Part shown: one piece after another, positions 28,411-37,795 of the stretch
Position numbering within the stretch: position 1 is the first letter of the stretch
How the letters are laid out: every line of letters starts with the position of its first letter
From: JACZSB01 sp965372015
GTDB lineage: Bacteria; Fidelibacterota; Marinisomatia; SCGC-AAA003-L08; TS1B11
Reading direction: 5' to 3'
Length of the DNA stretch: 64,000 nt
Assembly: GCA_965372015.1 (NCBI GenBank)
Contig: CBDVAP010000002.1
Location: 1 to 64,000, forward strand
Translations under genes and position numbers: made by a program
Notes under the pieces: generated by a model
Databases searched by the model: none
The model's input: only the letters and a program-made list of their open reading frames with translations
Told to the model about the DNA's origin: nothing

Positions 28411-29613
28411 TCAGCCCTGGCCGGTAATCCAATCGAGGCCGCGCTTTAATCTGGCCGCCGGTTTGAGCTTGCGGGCAGCGGCCAAGGCCCGGCCCAGCCG
28501 TTCCAGTACCTCGTCCACTTGATCGGCTTCCATCGTCAAGGGCGGTAGCAACTGGCACACGGAGGGGTCGTTATTGGCATAAATCAGCAGTAAGTCCTGG
28601 TCATAGGCGGTCTTGGTGAGTAGCGGCCCTGAGATTTCGCCTTTGAGCTTCAGTCCCATCATCAGACCCAGCTGGCGCAGTTCCAACAGGAATCGGGAGT
28701 GCTTGCGCTGCAACTCTACCACCCCGTCCCGGAACTGCCGCGCCAGGTAATTCACCTGCTCGAGAAAACCGGCCTCCGACGATATTTCCAGCACCCGCTG
28801 GGCTAGCCGGCAACCAATCTCTGCGCCACCGAAGGTGGAAATGTGAATAAAGGGATCGGCATGGAACACCGCCTCCAGCGGTTCGCGCAGGACCGTGGCC
28901 GATATGGGATACAGCCCGCCCGATAGCCCTTTGCCCACAACTACAATATCAGGGAGCAGTTCAAAGTGTTCAAAGCCCCACAGTTTGCCGGTGCGCCCCA
29001 ATCCGGTCTGCACCTCGTCCATGATCAGCAACACACCTCGTTCCCGGCAGAGGGTCTGCACCGATTGAAAATACCCTTTATCTGGGATCACCATCCCCAA
29101 GGTGGCCGGCACCGGCTCCAGGATCACGGCGGCGGTGTCTTCATCCATAGCGGCCGCCAAGGCATTGATCCGGCCGAAAAGTACCTGCCGGAATCCCGGC
29201 GCGGTCGGTCCGAACACTCGCCGGTAGCGCAGGTCACCGGCTGCCAGGGCCAGGCCCGTATGGCCATGATAACCCCCGTAGGCCGAAATGATGGTGCTGC
29301 GGCCGGTGTGGGCCCGGGCCACCTTGATGGCCAGGTCCACCGCTTCACCACCGCCCACCCCGAAAACGGTGTAGTTCAGGTCGCCGGGCAACGACTTTGC
29401 CAGCGCCCTGGCCAGGTCCGCCCGGGCAGCACTCATCAGATGGTGATTGCCGATATCCAGATCATCGAGCGTGGACTTGAGCAGCTCGACCAGCTCGGTG
29501 TTCCGGTGTCCCAGGTTGAAGACACCGCCGTTGCAGTGCAGATTGAACAGCCGTTTTTTGCCGTCCAAGTCCCACAGCCAGGGTCCCTCCCGGCGGCCCA
29601 TCACAAAGTCCAT
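28411..29613 (-). CDS. Class III PLP-dependent aminotransferase
   Basis: 400 residues counted from the first ATG. PLP-binding motifs are LLIMDEVQTGLGRTGKLWGFE (Asp199) and DIVVVGKGLSGGLYPIS (Lys228). It belongs to the ornithine/acetylornithine-type fold; the substrate is undefined. The coding frame clearly continues upstream of this ATG (KAAALDAFRRHVSSGKADFFQRYG) to a TAG about 50 codons further. That stretch contains no ATG, GTG or TTG. An ATA at 29709, with GAGG five bases before it, or a CTG at 29673 are the only candidates, so the true start is non-canonical or the 5' end is damaged. Confidence 0.85.
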   Translation of the reverse strand: MDFVMGRREGPWLWDLDGKKRLFNLHCNGGVFNLGHRNTELVELLKSTLDDLDIGNHHLMSAARADLARALAKSLPGDLNYTVFGVGGGEAVDLAIKVARAHTGRSTIISAYGGYHGHTGLALAAGDLRYRRVFGPTAPGFRQVLFGRINALAAAMDEDTAAVILEPVPATLGMVIPDKGYFQSVQTLCRERGVLLIMDEVQTGLGRTGKLWGFEHFELLPDIVVVGKGLSGGLYPISATVLREPLEAVFHADPFIHISTFGGAEIGCRLAQRVLEISSEAGFLEQVNYLARQFRDGVVELQRKHSRFLLELRQLGLMMGLKLKGEISGPLLTKTAYDQDLLLIYANNDPSVCQLLPPLTMEADQVDEVLERLGRALAAARKLKPAARLKRGLDWITGQG

Positions 29614-29848
29614 GCCGTAGCGCTGGAAAAAATCGGCCTTGCCAGAAGATACGTGCCGCCGGAATGCGTCCAGGGCAGCGGCCTTGGTGGGGGAAGGTGG
29701 GGTAGTTATTTCAGCCTCGGTGTTTGGTTTTAGTGCTAATAAGGCGGCTGGAAACTAAGATAGCGGCTCCCGGCGGCACAAGCAGCTCGGCCACCGGTAA
29801 GAATCTATAGAAATAAAGCACAGCCCCCAATGGCCGATAAGGAATGTC

Positions 29849-30064
29849 GTGGATGCTCAGAGCAAGAAGTATTTGAACGCTTTAATGCGGTTGGGGCGCA
29901 GAAAGAGCGCTGAACGGGAGCGTAGTCTTTCCGCTGCTGCAACGCATTTCTGCGATGCCATGCTGGCGGAACTCCAGGCTTCCTCCAGCCTGAGGACCGA
30001 GCCCGATGTGCTGAATTTCCCCGGCAACCTTATCCAACACTTTCGCTCCGGCGAACTACACTAA
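29849..30064 (+). CDS. Small hypothetical protein
   Basis: 71 residues starting with GTG, which has AAGGA six bases upstream. The sequence is mainly helical and basic at the N-terminus (LNALMRLGRRKSAERERSL). No family is recognised. It is divergent from the aminotransferase and convergent with the histidine kinase gene. It may be a chance frame. Confidence 0.35.
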   Translation: MDAQSKKYLNALMRLGRRKSAERERSLSAAATHFCDAMLAELQASSSLRTEPDVLNFPGNLIQHFRSGELH

Positions 30065-30113
30065 ACTCAATCCGCATCGGTTACGGGCCAACGGGGATTC
30101 GTCTCTAGGAGGC

Positions 30114-32225
30114 CTACGGTTCCGCCTTCTCGGTGGGAATCAGGTGGATGCTGAAGGTGGTCCCCACGCCCACCTCACTGTGGACTCCAATCTCGAAACC
30201 CATCGCCTGGCACAACGAGCGGGAAATAGCCAGCCCCAGGCCGGTGCCGCCGTATTTGCGGGCGGTGCCACTATCGGCCTGCAGAAACGCACCGAAAATC
30301 TTTTCCAGCCGGTCGGCCGGGATACCCACACCGGTATCCACCACATCGATCCGTTCCGGGCTGGCGTTTTCCGGGCCGGTATGGACCCTGATGGTGATAT
30401 TGCCCTTTTCGGTAAACTTGATGGCATTTCCCACCAGGTTGATCAGCACCTGCTTCAGGCGAAACTCGTCCGCCGCCACCGGCGTCAATTCCGAAGGAAT
30501 TTCAGATTCGAGCTTCAGCGGCTTGTGTTTTACCTGGCCCTCCATCTGGGCAATCACGCCGCCAATAACCACGTCCAGGGAAACGGGCGCCATCTCCAGT
30601 TGCATCCGGCCGGCTTCGATCTTGGACAAGTCCAGGACATCATTGATCAGGTTCAGCAGGTGCCGGCCGTTTTCGGTGATGCGCTCGATGAAGGTTAGGT
30701 CCTTTGCCTTTAGGTGGCCGCCCTTGTTCTTAGCCAGGACATTGGCGAAACCGATCACCGAATTGAGCGGGGTCCGCAGCTCGTGGCTCATGTTGGCCAG
30801 GAACTCGCTCTTGGCCCGGGTGGCTTCCTCGGCTTCTTGCAGAGCTCCCTCTAAAACCATGGCGTTCAACTCCAGTTTCTGGGCATAATCGCTGAGCTTC
30901 TCCTCGGCTTTCACCCGCTCGCTGATGTCCATAAGAAACCCAACGAAAAGCACCCTATCCTCAAGACGGATCTCGCTGACCGAAAGGTGTAGCGGCACCG
31001 TCGAAGAATCCCGGCGCACACCCAGAATTTCCCGTCCGATACCGATGATGTGGGCTTCGCCGGTTTTTAGGTAGCGCTGTAAGTAGCCGCGATGCTCCCG
31101 GCCGATATCAGCGGACATCAGCTGGGTTACATTCCGGCCGATAATCTCCTGGGCCTGATATCCGAAGATCGCCTCCGCCCCCTGGTTGAACTCCTCGATA
31201 AGGCCCTCTTCATCGATTACCAGGATGCCGCTTACGGCAGTGTTCACAATCGCCCGGCTGCGGGCTTCGCTCTCGGCCAGGGCTTTTTCGAACTCGCGGC
31301 GTTCGGCCACCTCGGTGGTGAGTCGGTCCACCGCTTTCTCAGCTGTCCGGTAGGTGGTAATGTGATCCAGGACCAACCCCACGAAGGGCACCAGGTAAGC
31401 CATGATTTTAAGGAAATGGGCGATGTTGAAGTGGTTATCGAACAGCATGCTGGAACCGAAGGCCATATGCGCCTGGGTGGTTACATGCGGAATTATGCTG
31501 ATGATCAATGCGTGAGAGAACACTGACGGTACCCGCTGGTAAAAGCGGGGATAGATATACAGCCCCAGGAACAGGTAAAGCACCAGTGGGACCACGTCAT
31601 ACGGCCGGGTGATGAAACCCAGTAAGGGGTTATCGTGGAACTGGGTATTCGGCAGAATGGCTTGAACGGCGGAGTAATGAATGATGGCATAGGCGATCAA
31701 GCCGATAACTACACTGGTGACCACCAGGAACCGTACACCTTCACCTCTGGGCTTGATCCGCCCAACCAGCAGCAGCCCTACGCCGGCGATCATGATCAGG
31801 GCGTTGAACAACCGGCAGATGGCCCAGGTGAAGGGGATCAGGTTGCGATTGTCCGCCACAGTCTCGATCAGCCGGTCCGCCGCCAGGGTATGGAAAGCAT
31901 CCATGGCCCCGGAAAAGAGCAGGGCCACCCCGATGATAGCGGTGGTGTAATTCCCGGTGAGCCGGTAGTGGTTCAGCGCTAGAAAGAAGATGAAGATGGC
32001 CGTCATAAAGGCGCTCCATTCCAGGAGCGTGTGGACAAAAGCGCCCGAGAGGGAATAAAAAAGCGCATCAACCAGCTCATGGTCGGCCAGCAGCCCCAGG
32101 TCCCCGCTGGCCAGGGGCTCGGAATAGGTGCCGAAATCCACCCCCAAAAGGGTCAACAGTAGTGGCGTGATGCAGATAATCACAACCGCCAGTTGCAAGG
32201 GACGAGAAAGTTTCGTAACGACCAA
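30114..32225 (-). CDS. Sensor histidine kinase, MASE3-PAS-HisKA-HATPase
   Basis: 703 residues. Eight or so hydrophobic segments in residues 1-285 form a MASE3-type membrane sensor (LLFSGAMDAFHTLA, IPFTWAICRLFNALIMIAG). A PAS domain follows at about 315-435 (IDEEGLIEEFNQGAEAIFGY). The HisKA box is FLANMSHELRTPLNSVIGF with His481. The ATPase domain shows NLVGNAIKFTEKG, DTGVGIP and GGTGLGLAIS. The start is TTG with AAAGGA upstream. There is no receiver domain; the stand-alone receivers encoded just upstream are the obvious partners. Confidence 0.92.
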   Translation of the reverse strand: MVVTKLSRPLQLAVVIICITPLLLTLLGVDFGTYSEPLASGDLGLLADHELVDALFYSLSGAFVHTLLEWSAFMTAIFIFFLALNHYRLTGNYTTAIIGVALLFSGAMDAFHTLAADRLIETVADNRNLIPFTWAICRLFNALIMIAGVGLLLVGRIKPRGEGVRFLVVTSVVIGLIAYAIIHYSAVQAILPNTQFHDNPLLGFITRPYDVVPLVLYLFLGLYIYPRFYQRVPSVFSHALIISIIPHVTTQAHMAFGSSMLFDNHFNIAHFLKIMAYLVPFVGLVLDHITTYRTAEKAVDRLTTEVAERREFEKALAESEARSRAIVNTAVSGILVIDEEGLIEEFNQGAEAIFGYQAQEIIGRNVTQLMSADIGREHRGYLQRYLKTGEAHIIGIGREILGVRRDSSTVPLHLSVSEIRLEDRVLFVGFLMDISERVKAEEKLSDYAQKLELNAMVLEGALQEAEEATRAKSEFLANMSHELRTPLNSVIGFANVLAKNKGGHLKAKDLTFIERITENGRHLLNLINDVLDLSKIEAGRMQLEMAPVSLDVVIGGVIAQMEGQVKHKPLKLESEIPSELTPVAADEFRLKQVLINLVGNAIKFTEKGNITIRVHTGPENASPERIDVVDTGVGIPADRLEKIFGAFLQADSGTARKYGGTGLGLAISRSLCQAMGFEIGVHSEVGVGTTFSIHLIPTEKAEP

Positions 32226-32235
32226 ATGGGTTCCT

Positions 32236-32415
32236 TTACTCCTGGCTACCGGTATTACCCGTTGTCCCCGGTAAAGATTGTATCAGGCCGAGAATGGACG
32301 GGTATACATCGGATATGATTTCGTTGGCAGGACTGGAGACCACCCGGTTGATCATTCGGACGAACCTGGCGGATGTCTTCTTGCAGCTGGAACGCGATTG
32401 GACCGCATGGTTCAC
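32236..32415 (-). CDS. Possible small ORF between receiver and kinase genes
   Basis: 59 codons from GTG to a TAA that lies directly before the AAAGGA ribosome-binding site of the MASE3 kinase (10 bp before its TTG start). It contains RMINRVVSSPANEIISDVYPS. It has no recognised domain and a poor ribosome-binding site of its own. The position suggests a coupling ORF, but it may be untranslated spacer. Confidence 0.25.
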   Translation of the reverse strand: MNHAVQSRSSCKKTSARFVRMINRVVSSPANEIISDVYPSILGLIQSLPGTTGNTGSQE

Positions 32416-32440
32416 GGCCCGGGCTGGTCACCCCACGGTT

Positions 32441-32815
32441 TCAGGCCTTACCCAGGAGTCGCTCGATCTTTTCGATCAGTTCATCCTCGTCCATGATCGG
32501 CTTGGATTGGTACTCATCGAATCCCAGGGCCAGGTATTTATCCCGGTCGCCCGCCATGGCGTGGGCCGTGAGAGCAATCACCGGCAGGCTCTGTAGGTTC
32601 GCATCCGCCCGCAGGTGTTGTAGCACCTCCGGGCCATCCATCTCCGGCAGGGAAATGTCCAGCAGCACGAGGTCCGGCCGCTCCCGTTTCATCCCCTCCA
32701 GTGCCTCCTTGCCGTCGGCATATTCCTGGATGTCGTAGATATCATCCAGCAAGGCCCGCACCAGCAACCGGTTGTCCGGGTTATCCTCTACCACACAAAC
32801 TTTTTTCATTGCCAT
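32441..32815 (-). CDS. Stand-alone response regulator receiver
   Basis: 124 residues, only a CheY-like receiver. The acidic pair is EDN (residues 10-12), the phosphoacceptor is Asp53 (LVLLDISLPEMDG), and the conserved Lys105 is in SKPI. It resembles DivK-type single-domain regulators. GAGGGGAG precedes the start. It lies between the two histidine kinase genes on the same strand. Confidence 0.92.
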   Translation of the reverse strand: MAMKKVCVVEDNPDNRLLVRALLDDIYDIQEYADGKEALEGMKRERPDLVLLDISLPEMDGPEVLQHLRADANLQSLPVIALTAHAMAGDRDKYLALGFDEYQSKPIMDEDELIEKIERLLGKA

Positions 32816-32943
32816 GATAATGCTCCCCTCAATCCCGGTTCCGGGAAAAGATTTTCCCTTTTTGGCCCGGAATGCTTACCAGGTTCCCCCCGGCCGGCAG
32901 AACTGGCTTCTAAACTTACGCGCTCATCGGCCGTGCAGTCCCA

Positions 32944-33129
32944 TCACCAGACGATGCCCTGTTCGCGGGCCTCCTTAAGGCATTCGGTTACCGCCTGCTT
33001 CAAGGGCACTGCCCCGAGCTCCTTGGCCGAAACACAGACCACTATTTTATCGGTATGATACTTGGATACTATGTCGCGCCGGAAGCCTTGGGCTAGCATT
33101 TCAACAAGTATTTCGGCCCTGGTAATCAT
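32944..33129 (-). CDS. Small conserved-looking protein in the two-component cluster
   Basis: 61 residues (MITRAEILVEMLAQGFRR..., ending AREQGIVW). It is preceded by an excellent ribosome-binding site, AAGGAGG with a 5-base gap to ATG, which strongly suggests it is translated. I do not recognise the family. It lies between two receiver genes on the same strand, so a role in that signalling system is plausible. Confidence 0.6.
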   Translation of the reverse strand: MITRAEILVEMLAQGFRRDIVSKYHTDKIVVCVSAKELGAVPLKQAVTECLKEAREQGIVW

Positions 33130-33251
33130 TGATCCTCCTTGCCGAGCGGGGAAAATTTCTCCGGTTGCAGTTACTGGAATCTAATAATAATGATACCGCC
33201 AGGGGAAATTCTTTTGCGCTCCTGGCCGGTTTGTTACCAGTACTGGAGGTC

Positions 33252-33719
33252 TCAATTGAGCTTGACCGGAGATGGCAGCCCATTATAACCCAACCAGTAG
33301 TCGCCCAGGGCTCGCATCATTTTCGAGAATCCGTCGAAGGTAGTGGGTTTCACCAGGTAACCGTTGGCATAGTGATCATACGCCCGGCGCAGGTCGCTTT
33401 CAGCTTCGGATGTGGTCAGGATCACCACCGGAATCCAACGTGTGCTTCGCGAACCCTTCAGCCGTTGCAGTACTTCCAGCCCATCGATTCTGGGCAGTTG
33501 CAGGTCCAGGAGTACCAGGGAAGGCAGCCGCTCCTCACCACCGTTTGGCTCAAGAGCTGCGGCAATATATTCCAGTGCGGCCTCACCGTCGAGCAGGTGA
33601 ATCATTTGGGGCCTCGGTACGATCGTGGAAGCTGCCTTCATTATCAGTTCGGCGTGCGCAATATTGTCCTCGACCAGCAGTACCGGGCCTGAACGTTTCA
33701 GGTGATTATCGATGATCAT
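33252..33719 (-). CDS. Response regulator receiver, Rcp1 type
   Basis: 155 residues. Receiver motifs are VEDN (residues 16-19), phosphoacceptor Asp72 (SLVLLDLQLPRIDG) and Lys124 (YLVKP). The inserted segment before the phosphorylation site and RWIPVVILTTSEAESDL are typical of Rcp1-like regulators that pair with phytochrome-type kinases. Its start overlaps the stop of the upstream kinase gene by 4 bp, so kinase and receiver are probably a cognate pair. Confidence 0.92.
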   Translation of the reverse strand: MIIDNHLKRSGPVLLVEDNIAHAELIMKAASTIVPRPQMIHLLDGEAALEYIAAALEPNGGEERLPSLVLLDLQLPRIDGLEVLQRLKGSRSTRWIPVVILTTSEAESDLRRAYDHYANGYLVKPTTFDGFSKMMRALGDYWLGYNGLPSPVKLN

Positions 33720-35884
33720 TGCCCACCTCCTGCTTTGACCGGTAATAATACATAGAATCGGCTGCCTTCCCCAACCTCGGATTCCAGCCTGACTTGCCCT
33801 CCATGGCGATCGATAATCTTCTTGATCAGGGTCAGGCCTACCCCTTCACCGGCGGTAACAGAGGGGTTCATACGGTGGAACAGTTGAAACACTCGGTCGT
33901 TGTCCTCGGACGCTATGCCGATACCATTATCTTTCACGCAATACTCCACCAGCCCGTCGATCTGTAGACCGCTAATCCTGATAACGCCGGACCGCTCGAC
34001 GTCCAGGTACTTGAGGGCGTTGTCAAACAAGTTTGAAAACACCTGCCCGATCTGCAGCCGGTCGCCATAACAAGATGGCAAATCCCCGATTTCTACCTTA
34101 ACCCCCGCCTGTTCAATCCGGTAGGAAAAGCTGTGCATTATTTCACCCAGCAAGGCGCTCATATCCAACTGCTGGATTTCGATGTCCATCTTGCCCAGGC
34201 GCATCAAACGCAACAGGCCGGAGATGAGCGATTCCATCCGACGGGCGCCCTTGCTGATATGCTCCACGGCTTTACGGGTATCGATTTCCAGCAGGTGCTG
34301 CAATTGCCCGAGTGCCGCGTCCTTCTTACCCAGGCCACTGAGCGTTTCCACGGCCTGCTCGATGTTCCGATCGATCACACCGGCAAATCCGGCTATATTG
34401 ACCAGTGGTGACCGCAAATCATGTGAACTGATGTGCACTATCTGCTCCAAGTCGGAATTCTTCGCCTCCAGGGATGTTAACAATCTTTCCCGTTCCTCTT
34501 CAGCCTCAAAACGTTTGGTAATATCCCTTGCTATGGATAATACAGCCGTGCGGCCGTCCAACGCGAATAGATTGGCGTTTACCTCTACCGGTATTTCTCG
34601 GCCATCCTTAGTTACATGGACGGTTTCTAGATTGATCTGTTTTTTATGGAGCAGCCGTTTAAATCCCGCCTTAAGGGCTGCCGGTTCCAGTTTACTGATA
34701 TCTGCAACTGTCAGGTTCAGCAACTCCTCCCGTGAATATCCCAGTCGCTGGCAGACAATATCATTGACCTCGATAAATTTGCCGGGATCTTTCTCAGTAA
34801 GATGATAGACAAACAGGGCATCGTTGCCAATATTGAACAGCAGGCGATATCTGTTTTCGCTTTCTTTGAGAGCATTATCAGCATGTTTATGTTCGGTAAT
34901 ATCCCGCACGATTCCCAGCACCTCATTGTTACCCATTCGAACTTGCCGCGACTCGAAATATTTTTCCTCGCCGTCCAACGGCAGCATATATTCAAAAATC
35001 GCCGGCTCACCGGTAATAAGTGCTTCCTTCAATTTCCCCAAGGAACGGTCGGCAATATCCTCGGGTAATATTTCGCGGATATTGCGGCCCAGGAACTGTT
35101 CCGGCGGGATCGGGGTTTCGAACTCGCCGCCAGGCTCGAATTCCAGGAATGTACCTTCTTTATCGAAGGTAAACAACCCATCAGGAATCGCATTTATCAA
35201 GGCCCGGTTCTTGGCCTCGCTCTTTTGCAGCCGGGCTACCGACCCTTCCAACCGGGCAATTATCGGATTACTGACCTTAAGAAAGACCCAGCCCCCCAAG
35301 GCTATCACCAGCATAGCGATCACAGCGACGACCATACCTGCTCGCCAGAACGGTGCCCGTATCTCGGCCATGTCGATTTTGGCCACAATACCCAAGTCCA
35401 ACTCGCCCACAGGCTCATAGGCCGCCAACACCAATTGGCCGCGATAATCCAGCCCCATCAGGGTACCGGAGGCCCCCGACAGCGCTAGCCGCATAGGCTC
35501 AGCCAATTCAGTATCAAAAGGCAGCGACCGGGGATATTCCAGGTCATAGTGCCGGTGACTCAGTAGAAATACAATCGAGTCGGCCGCCAGCTGCGCCAAG
35601 GTAAACTCTCCGGTCTCACCATATCCTTCGTGTTGGCTGTGGGCGTCCACAATCTGACTGATGGTGGCCTGGCGGGCGCCGGCCGGATAGTCGTGGCTAT
35701 AGATCGCATCGAACCGGGCCACTGCTTCGATCAGCCGGGCTTGGGTCTGGGCCGTCTCTACCAAGTGGCGTTGTTCTTCAGTCACAGCCGCCATGTATAA
35801 AATACGGATGGCCGTAGCGGTGGTGATTATGGCAACCGCCACCATGATTGCTATTAAGACCAGGAATCTTCTGCGTTCACTCAT
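33716..35884 (-). CDS. Sensor histidine kinase with periplasmic sensor and two PAS domains
   Basis: 722 residues. A first membrane segment (LVLIAIMVAVAIITTATAI) and a second at about 190-210 (VVAVIAMLVIALGGWVFL) bracket a periplasmic sensor of about 160 residues (DUF3365/Cache-like by position; not certain). PAS domains follow at about 235-335 and 350-460. The H-box is HISSHDLRSPLVNIAGF with His488, a form usual for phytochrome-type kinases with Rcp1-like partners. The ATPase domain has NLFDNALKYL, VKDNGIGIA and GEGVGLTLIKKI. Confidence 0.92.
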   Translation of the reverse strand: MSERRRFLVLIAIMVAVAIITTATAIRILYMAAVTEEQRHLVETAQTQARLIEAVARFDAIYSHDYPAGARQATISQIVDAHSQHEGYGETGEFTLAQLAADSIVFLLSHRHYDLEYPRSLPFDTELAEPMRLALSGASGTLMGLDYRGQLVLAAYEPVGELDLGIVAKIDMAEIRAPFWRAGMVVAVIAMLVIALGGWVFLKVSNPIIARLEGSVARLQKSEAKNRALINAIPDGLFTFDKEGTFLEFEPGGEFETPIPPEQFLGRNIREILPEDIADRSLGKLKEALITGEPAIFEYMLPLDGEEKYFESRQVRMGNNEVLGIVRDITEHKHADNALKESENRYRLLFNIGNDALFVYHLTEKDPGKFIEVNDIVCQRLGYSREELLNLTVADISKLEPAALKAGFKRLLHKKQINLETVHVTKDGREIPVEVNANLFALDGRTAVLSIARDITKRFEAEEERERLLTSLEAKNSDLEQIVHISSHDLRSPLVNIAGFAGVIDRNIEQAVETLSGLGKKDAALGQLQHLLEIDTRKAVEHISKGARRMESLISGLLRLMRLGKMDIEIQQLDMSALLGEIMHSFSYRIEQAGVKVEIGDLPSCYGDRLQIGQVFSNLFDNALKYLDVERSGVIRISGLQIDGLVEYCVKDNGIGIASEDNDRVFQLFHRMNPSVTAGEGVGLTLIKKIIDRHGGQVRLESEVGEGSRFYVLLPVKAGGGQ

Positions 35885-36131
35885 TATCCGTCCTTCGCCT
35901 TCGCAAATGGTTGCATTGGAGGAGATTTACTTTACCTCCAACCCAGGCATAATGTAAGCAACTTTTCGGGTTCCGACTGCCAAGTAGAGCACATTCCACC
36001 GGTTTAACGCCAGCTTGCTTTTCCCAGCCTGATTTGTTACCTTCGCCCAACAGTCCTAAATTTAAGAAAGCATACGATTTTCCGCCATGCGATTATCAGT
36101 AGTAAGCCTAAGTCATGGAGCCGTGGAAATA

Positions 36132-37682
36132 ATGAATAAGCAGTATCTTATATTTATCAAGAGCTTATTAATCGTTAGCGCTGCTTTCTCCCTGCTTTCC
36201 GCTGAGTCAAAGGTGTTGTTCTTAAAGTATTTTGATAGTGTGGGATCAGTAAATGTTTTCCAGATACAGAAGCTCGAGAATGGTTGCATCATTCTCGGAC
36301 ACAAATCCCTTTCTGAAGGTGAGCATATGGGTTACTGGCTGGTGCGGACGGATGCGAACGGCGACACCCTCTGGAGCAGCTTCCAAGGTGGTATCGGAGA
36401 GATAGCCGGTTATGACCTCCGCCAGACCCAGGACGGCGGCTTCGTGATTGCCGGGGTCACAACCGCTGATAGTGGTCAAACCCTGGATGTCTGGTTGGTG
36501 CGGACAGATGAGCACGGGACCCTACTTTGGTCTCGCAGCTACAGCCGTAGCGAGGATGACGAGGGCCTGGCGGTGATAGAAACCATTGACGGGAACTATA
36601 TTGTCGCCGGGTTTACCATGAATGCTGAAATGGGGAGAGATCTCTGGCTACTAAAAATGAACTCGTCAGGCGATAGCTTGATGTCACGTATTTATGGTTT
36701 TGATGGTGTGCCCAGCCAACGGATTCTTTATCCCCAAAAACTTACGGTCACGGAAGCAGGCTTTCTCGTAGCCGGTTCAGCAGGCGGTAGTACCTTCATG
36801 ACGGAGTTTGACGCGAACTTGGACACACTTTGGTCCCAAGTATTTTCGGGTGTCAGCACTCAGCATTTAGTTGGAACTGAAAATGGTTATTTGAGTTACG
36901 GGAGCTACTATAATGATCTTGACCATGAAACTCAGATTCACCTGGTATATATTGATCAAAATGGTATGGAATTGCAGCGCTATTCACATTGGTTCCAAAA
37001 TTCGCACCTGAATGTCTCAACCGCCTCTCTTGGTGACTTAATGTTCGGCGGTTATGTAACCACTTATTTCAGAGATGATGGTCCCCTCATATTCATCCGT
37101 GTTGATCAGTATGCCAGCCCGATGTGGGAATTCACAGTTCAAACCGATCTAGCCCTAAAACCCGGTGCAATGGTTGAAACTGGCGTAGATACATTCATGG
37201 TGGCCGGTTACATATGGGATGAAGAAATGTCAAAAGGTATGTGGCTGATATCTTTTCGATATGACAGTACCCAAGCGGGCTTCGATACTACCATCATCGA
37301 CACAACCATCATCGATACCACAATTATTGACACAACTATCATCGATACCACTTTGACAATTTATTATCGGCCTAATCAGAACAAAGTTGCTCAATTCGCC
37401 CCCGTCCAATATCAGCTCTACCCCGGTCATCCCAACCCCTTCAACCCAACCACCACCCTCGGTTTCGACTTGCCGGCAGCGACTTCCGTCACCCTGATGA
37501 TCTACGACCTCACCGGCCGGGAGGTAGCCCGGCTGGCAGACGGTGGCTATCTGCCCGGCTATCACCAAGTGGTCTGGGATGGGAGAAATGCTTCCGGCCG
37601 GCTGCTACCCTCCGGGATATATATCGCCCGGTTGATAACACCCGAATACACCAAATCCATCAAGATGTTGCTACTGAAATAG
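36132..37682 (+). CDS. Secreted beta-propeller-like protein with type IX-type sorting domain
   Basis: 516 residues from the ATG at 36132, which begins a signal peptide (YLIFIKSLLIVSAAFSLLSA); the frame is open 15 codons further upstream. The body consists of repeats of the form DGGFVIAG...DVWLVRTDEHGTLLWSRSY, as in secreted beta-propeller proteins of this phylum. A DTTII tandem linker precedes the sorting domain (HPNPFNPTTTLGFDLP, MIYDLTGREV, SGIYIARL). The protein is predicted to be exported and attached or released at the surface; function unknown. Confidence 0.85.
   Translation: MNKQYLIFIKSLLIVSAAFSLLSAESKVLFLKYFDSVGSVNVFQIQKLENGCIILGHKSLSEGEHMGYWLVRTDANGDTLWSSFQGGIGEIAGYDLRQTQDGGFVIAGVTTADSGQTLDVWLVRTDEHGTLLWSRSYSRSEDDEGLAVIETIDGNYIVAGFTMNAEMGRDLWLLKMNSSGDSLMSRIYGFDGVPSQRILYPQKLTVTEAGFLVAGSAGGSTFMTEFDANLDTLWSQVFSGVSTQHLVGTENGYLSYGSYYNDLDHETQIHLVYIDQNGMELQRYSHWFQNSHLNVSTASLGDLMFGGYVTTYFRDDGPLIFIRVDQYASPMWEFTVQTDLALKPGAMVETGVDTFMVAGYIWDEEMSKGMWLISFRYDSTQAGFDTTIIDTTIIDTTIIDTTIIDTTLTIYYRPNQNKVAQFAPVQYQLYPGHPNPFNPTTTLGFDLPAATSVTLMIYDLTGREVARLADGGYLPGYHQVVWDGRNASGRLLPSGIYIARLITPEYTKSIKMLLLK
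37284..37352 (+). repeat. 15-bp in-frame tandem repeat (DTTII)
   Basis: Four full 15-bp units plus a partial one encode DTTII DTTII DTTII DTTII DTT. The units differ at silent positions (for example GATACTACCATCATC and GATACCACAATTATT). They form the linker between the propeller and the sorting domain. Confidence 0.85.
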
Positions 37683-37795
37683 TCAAGCGCATAATCCGCC
37701 GCAGGCGGGACTGCTGAAATAGGCCTGCCCTAAGCTTGACGAAGGAGGCTGGAGACTTGAGGCTAAGGACTGGGGGCTGGGGCGGCCGGCGAGTC

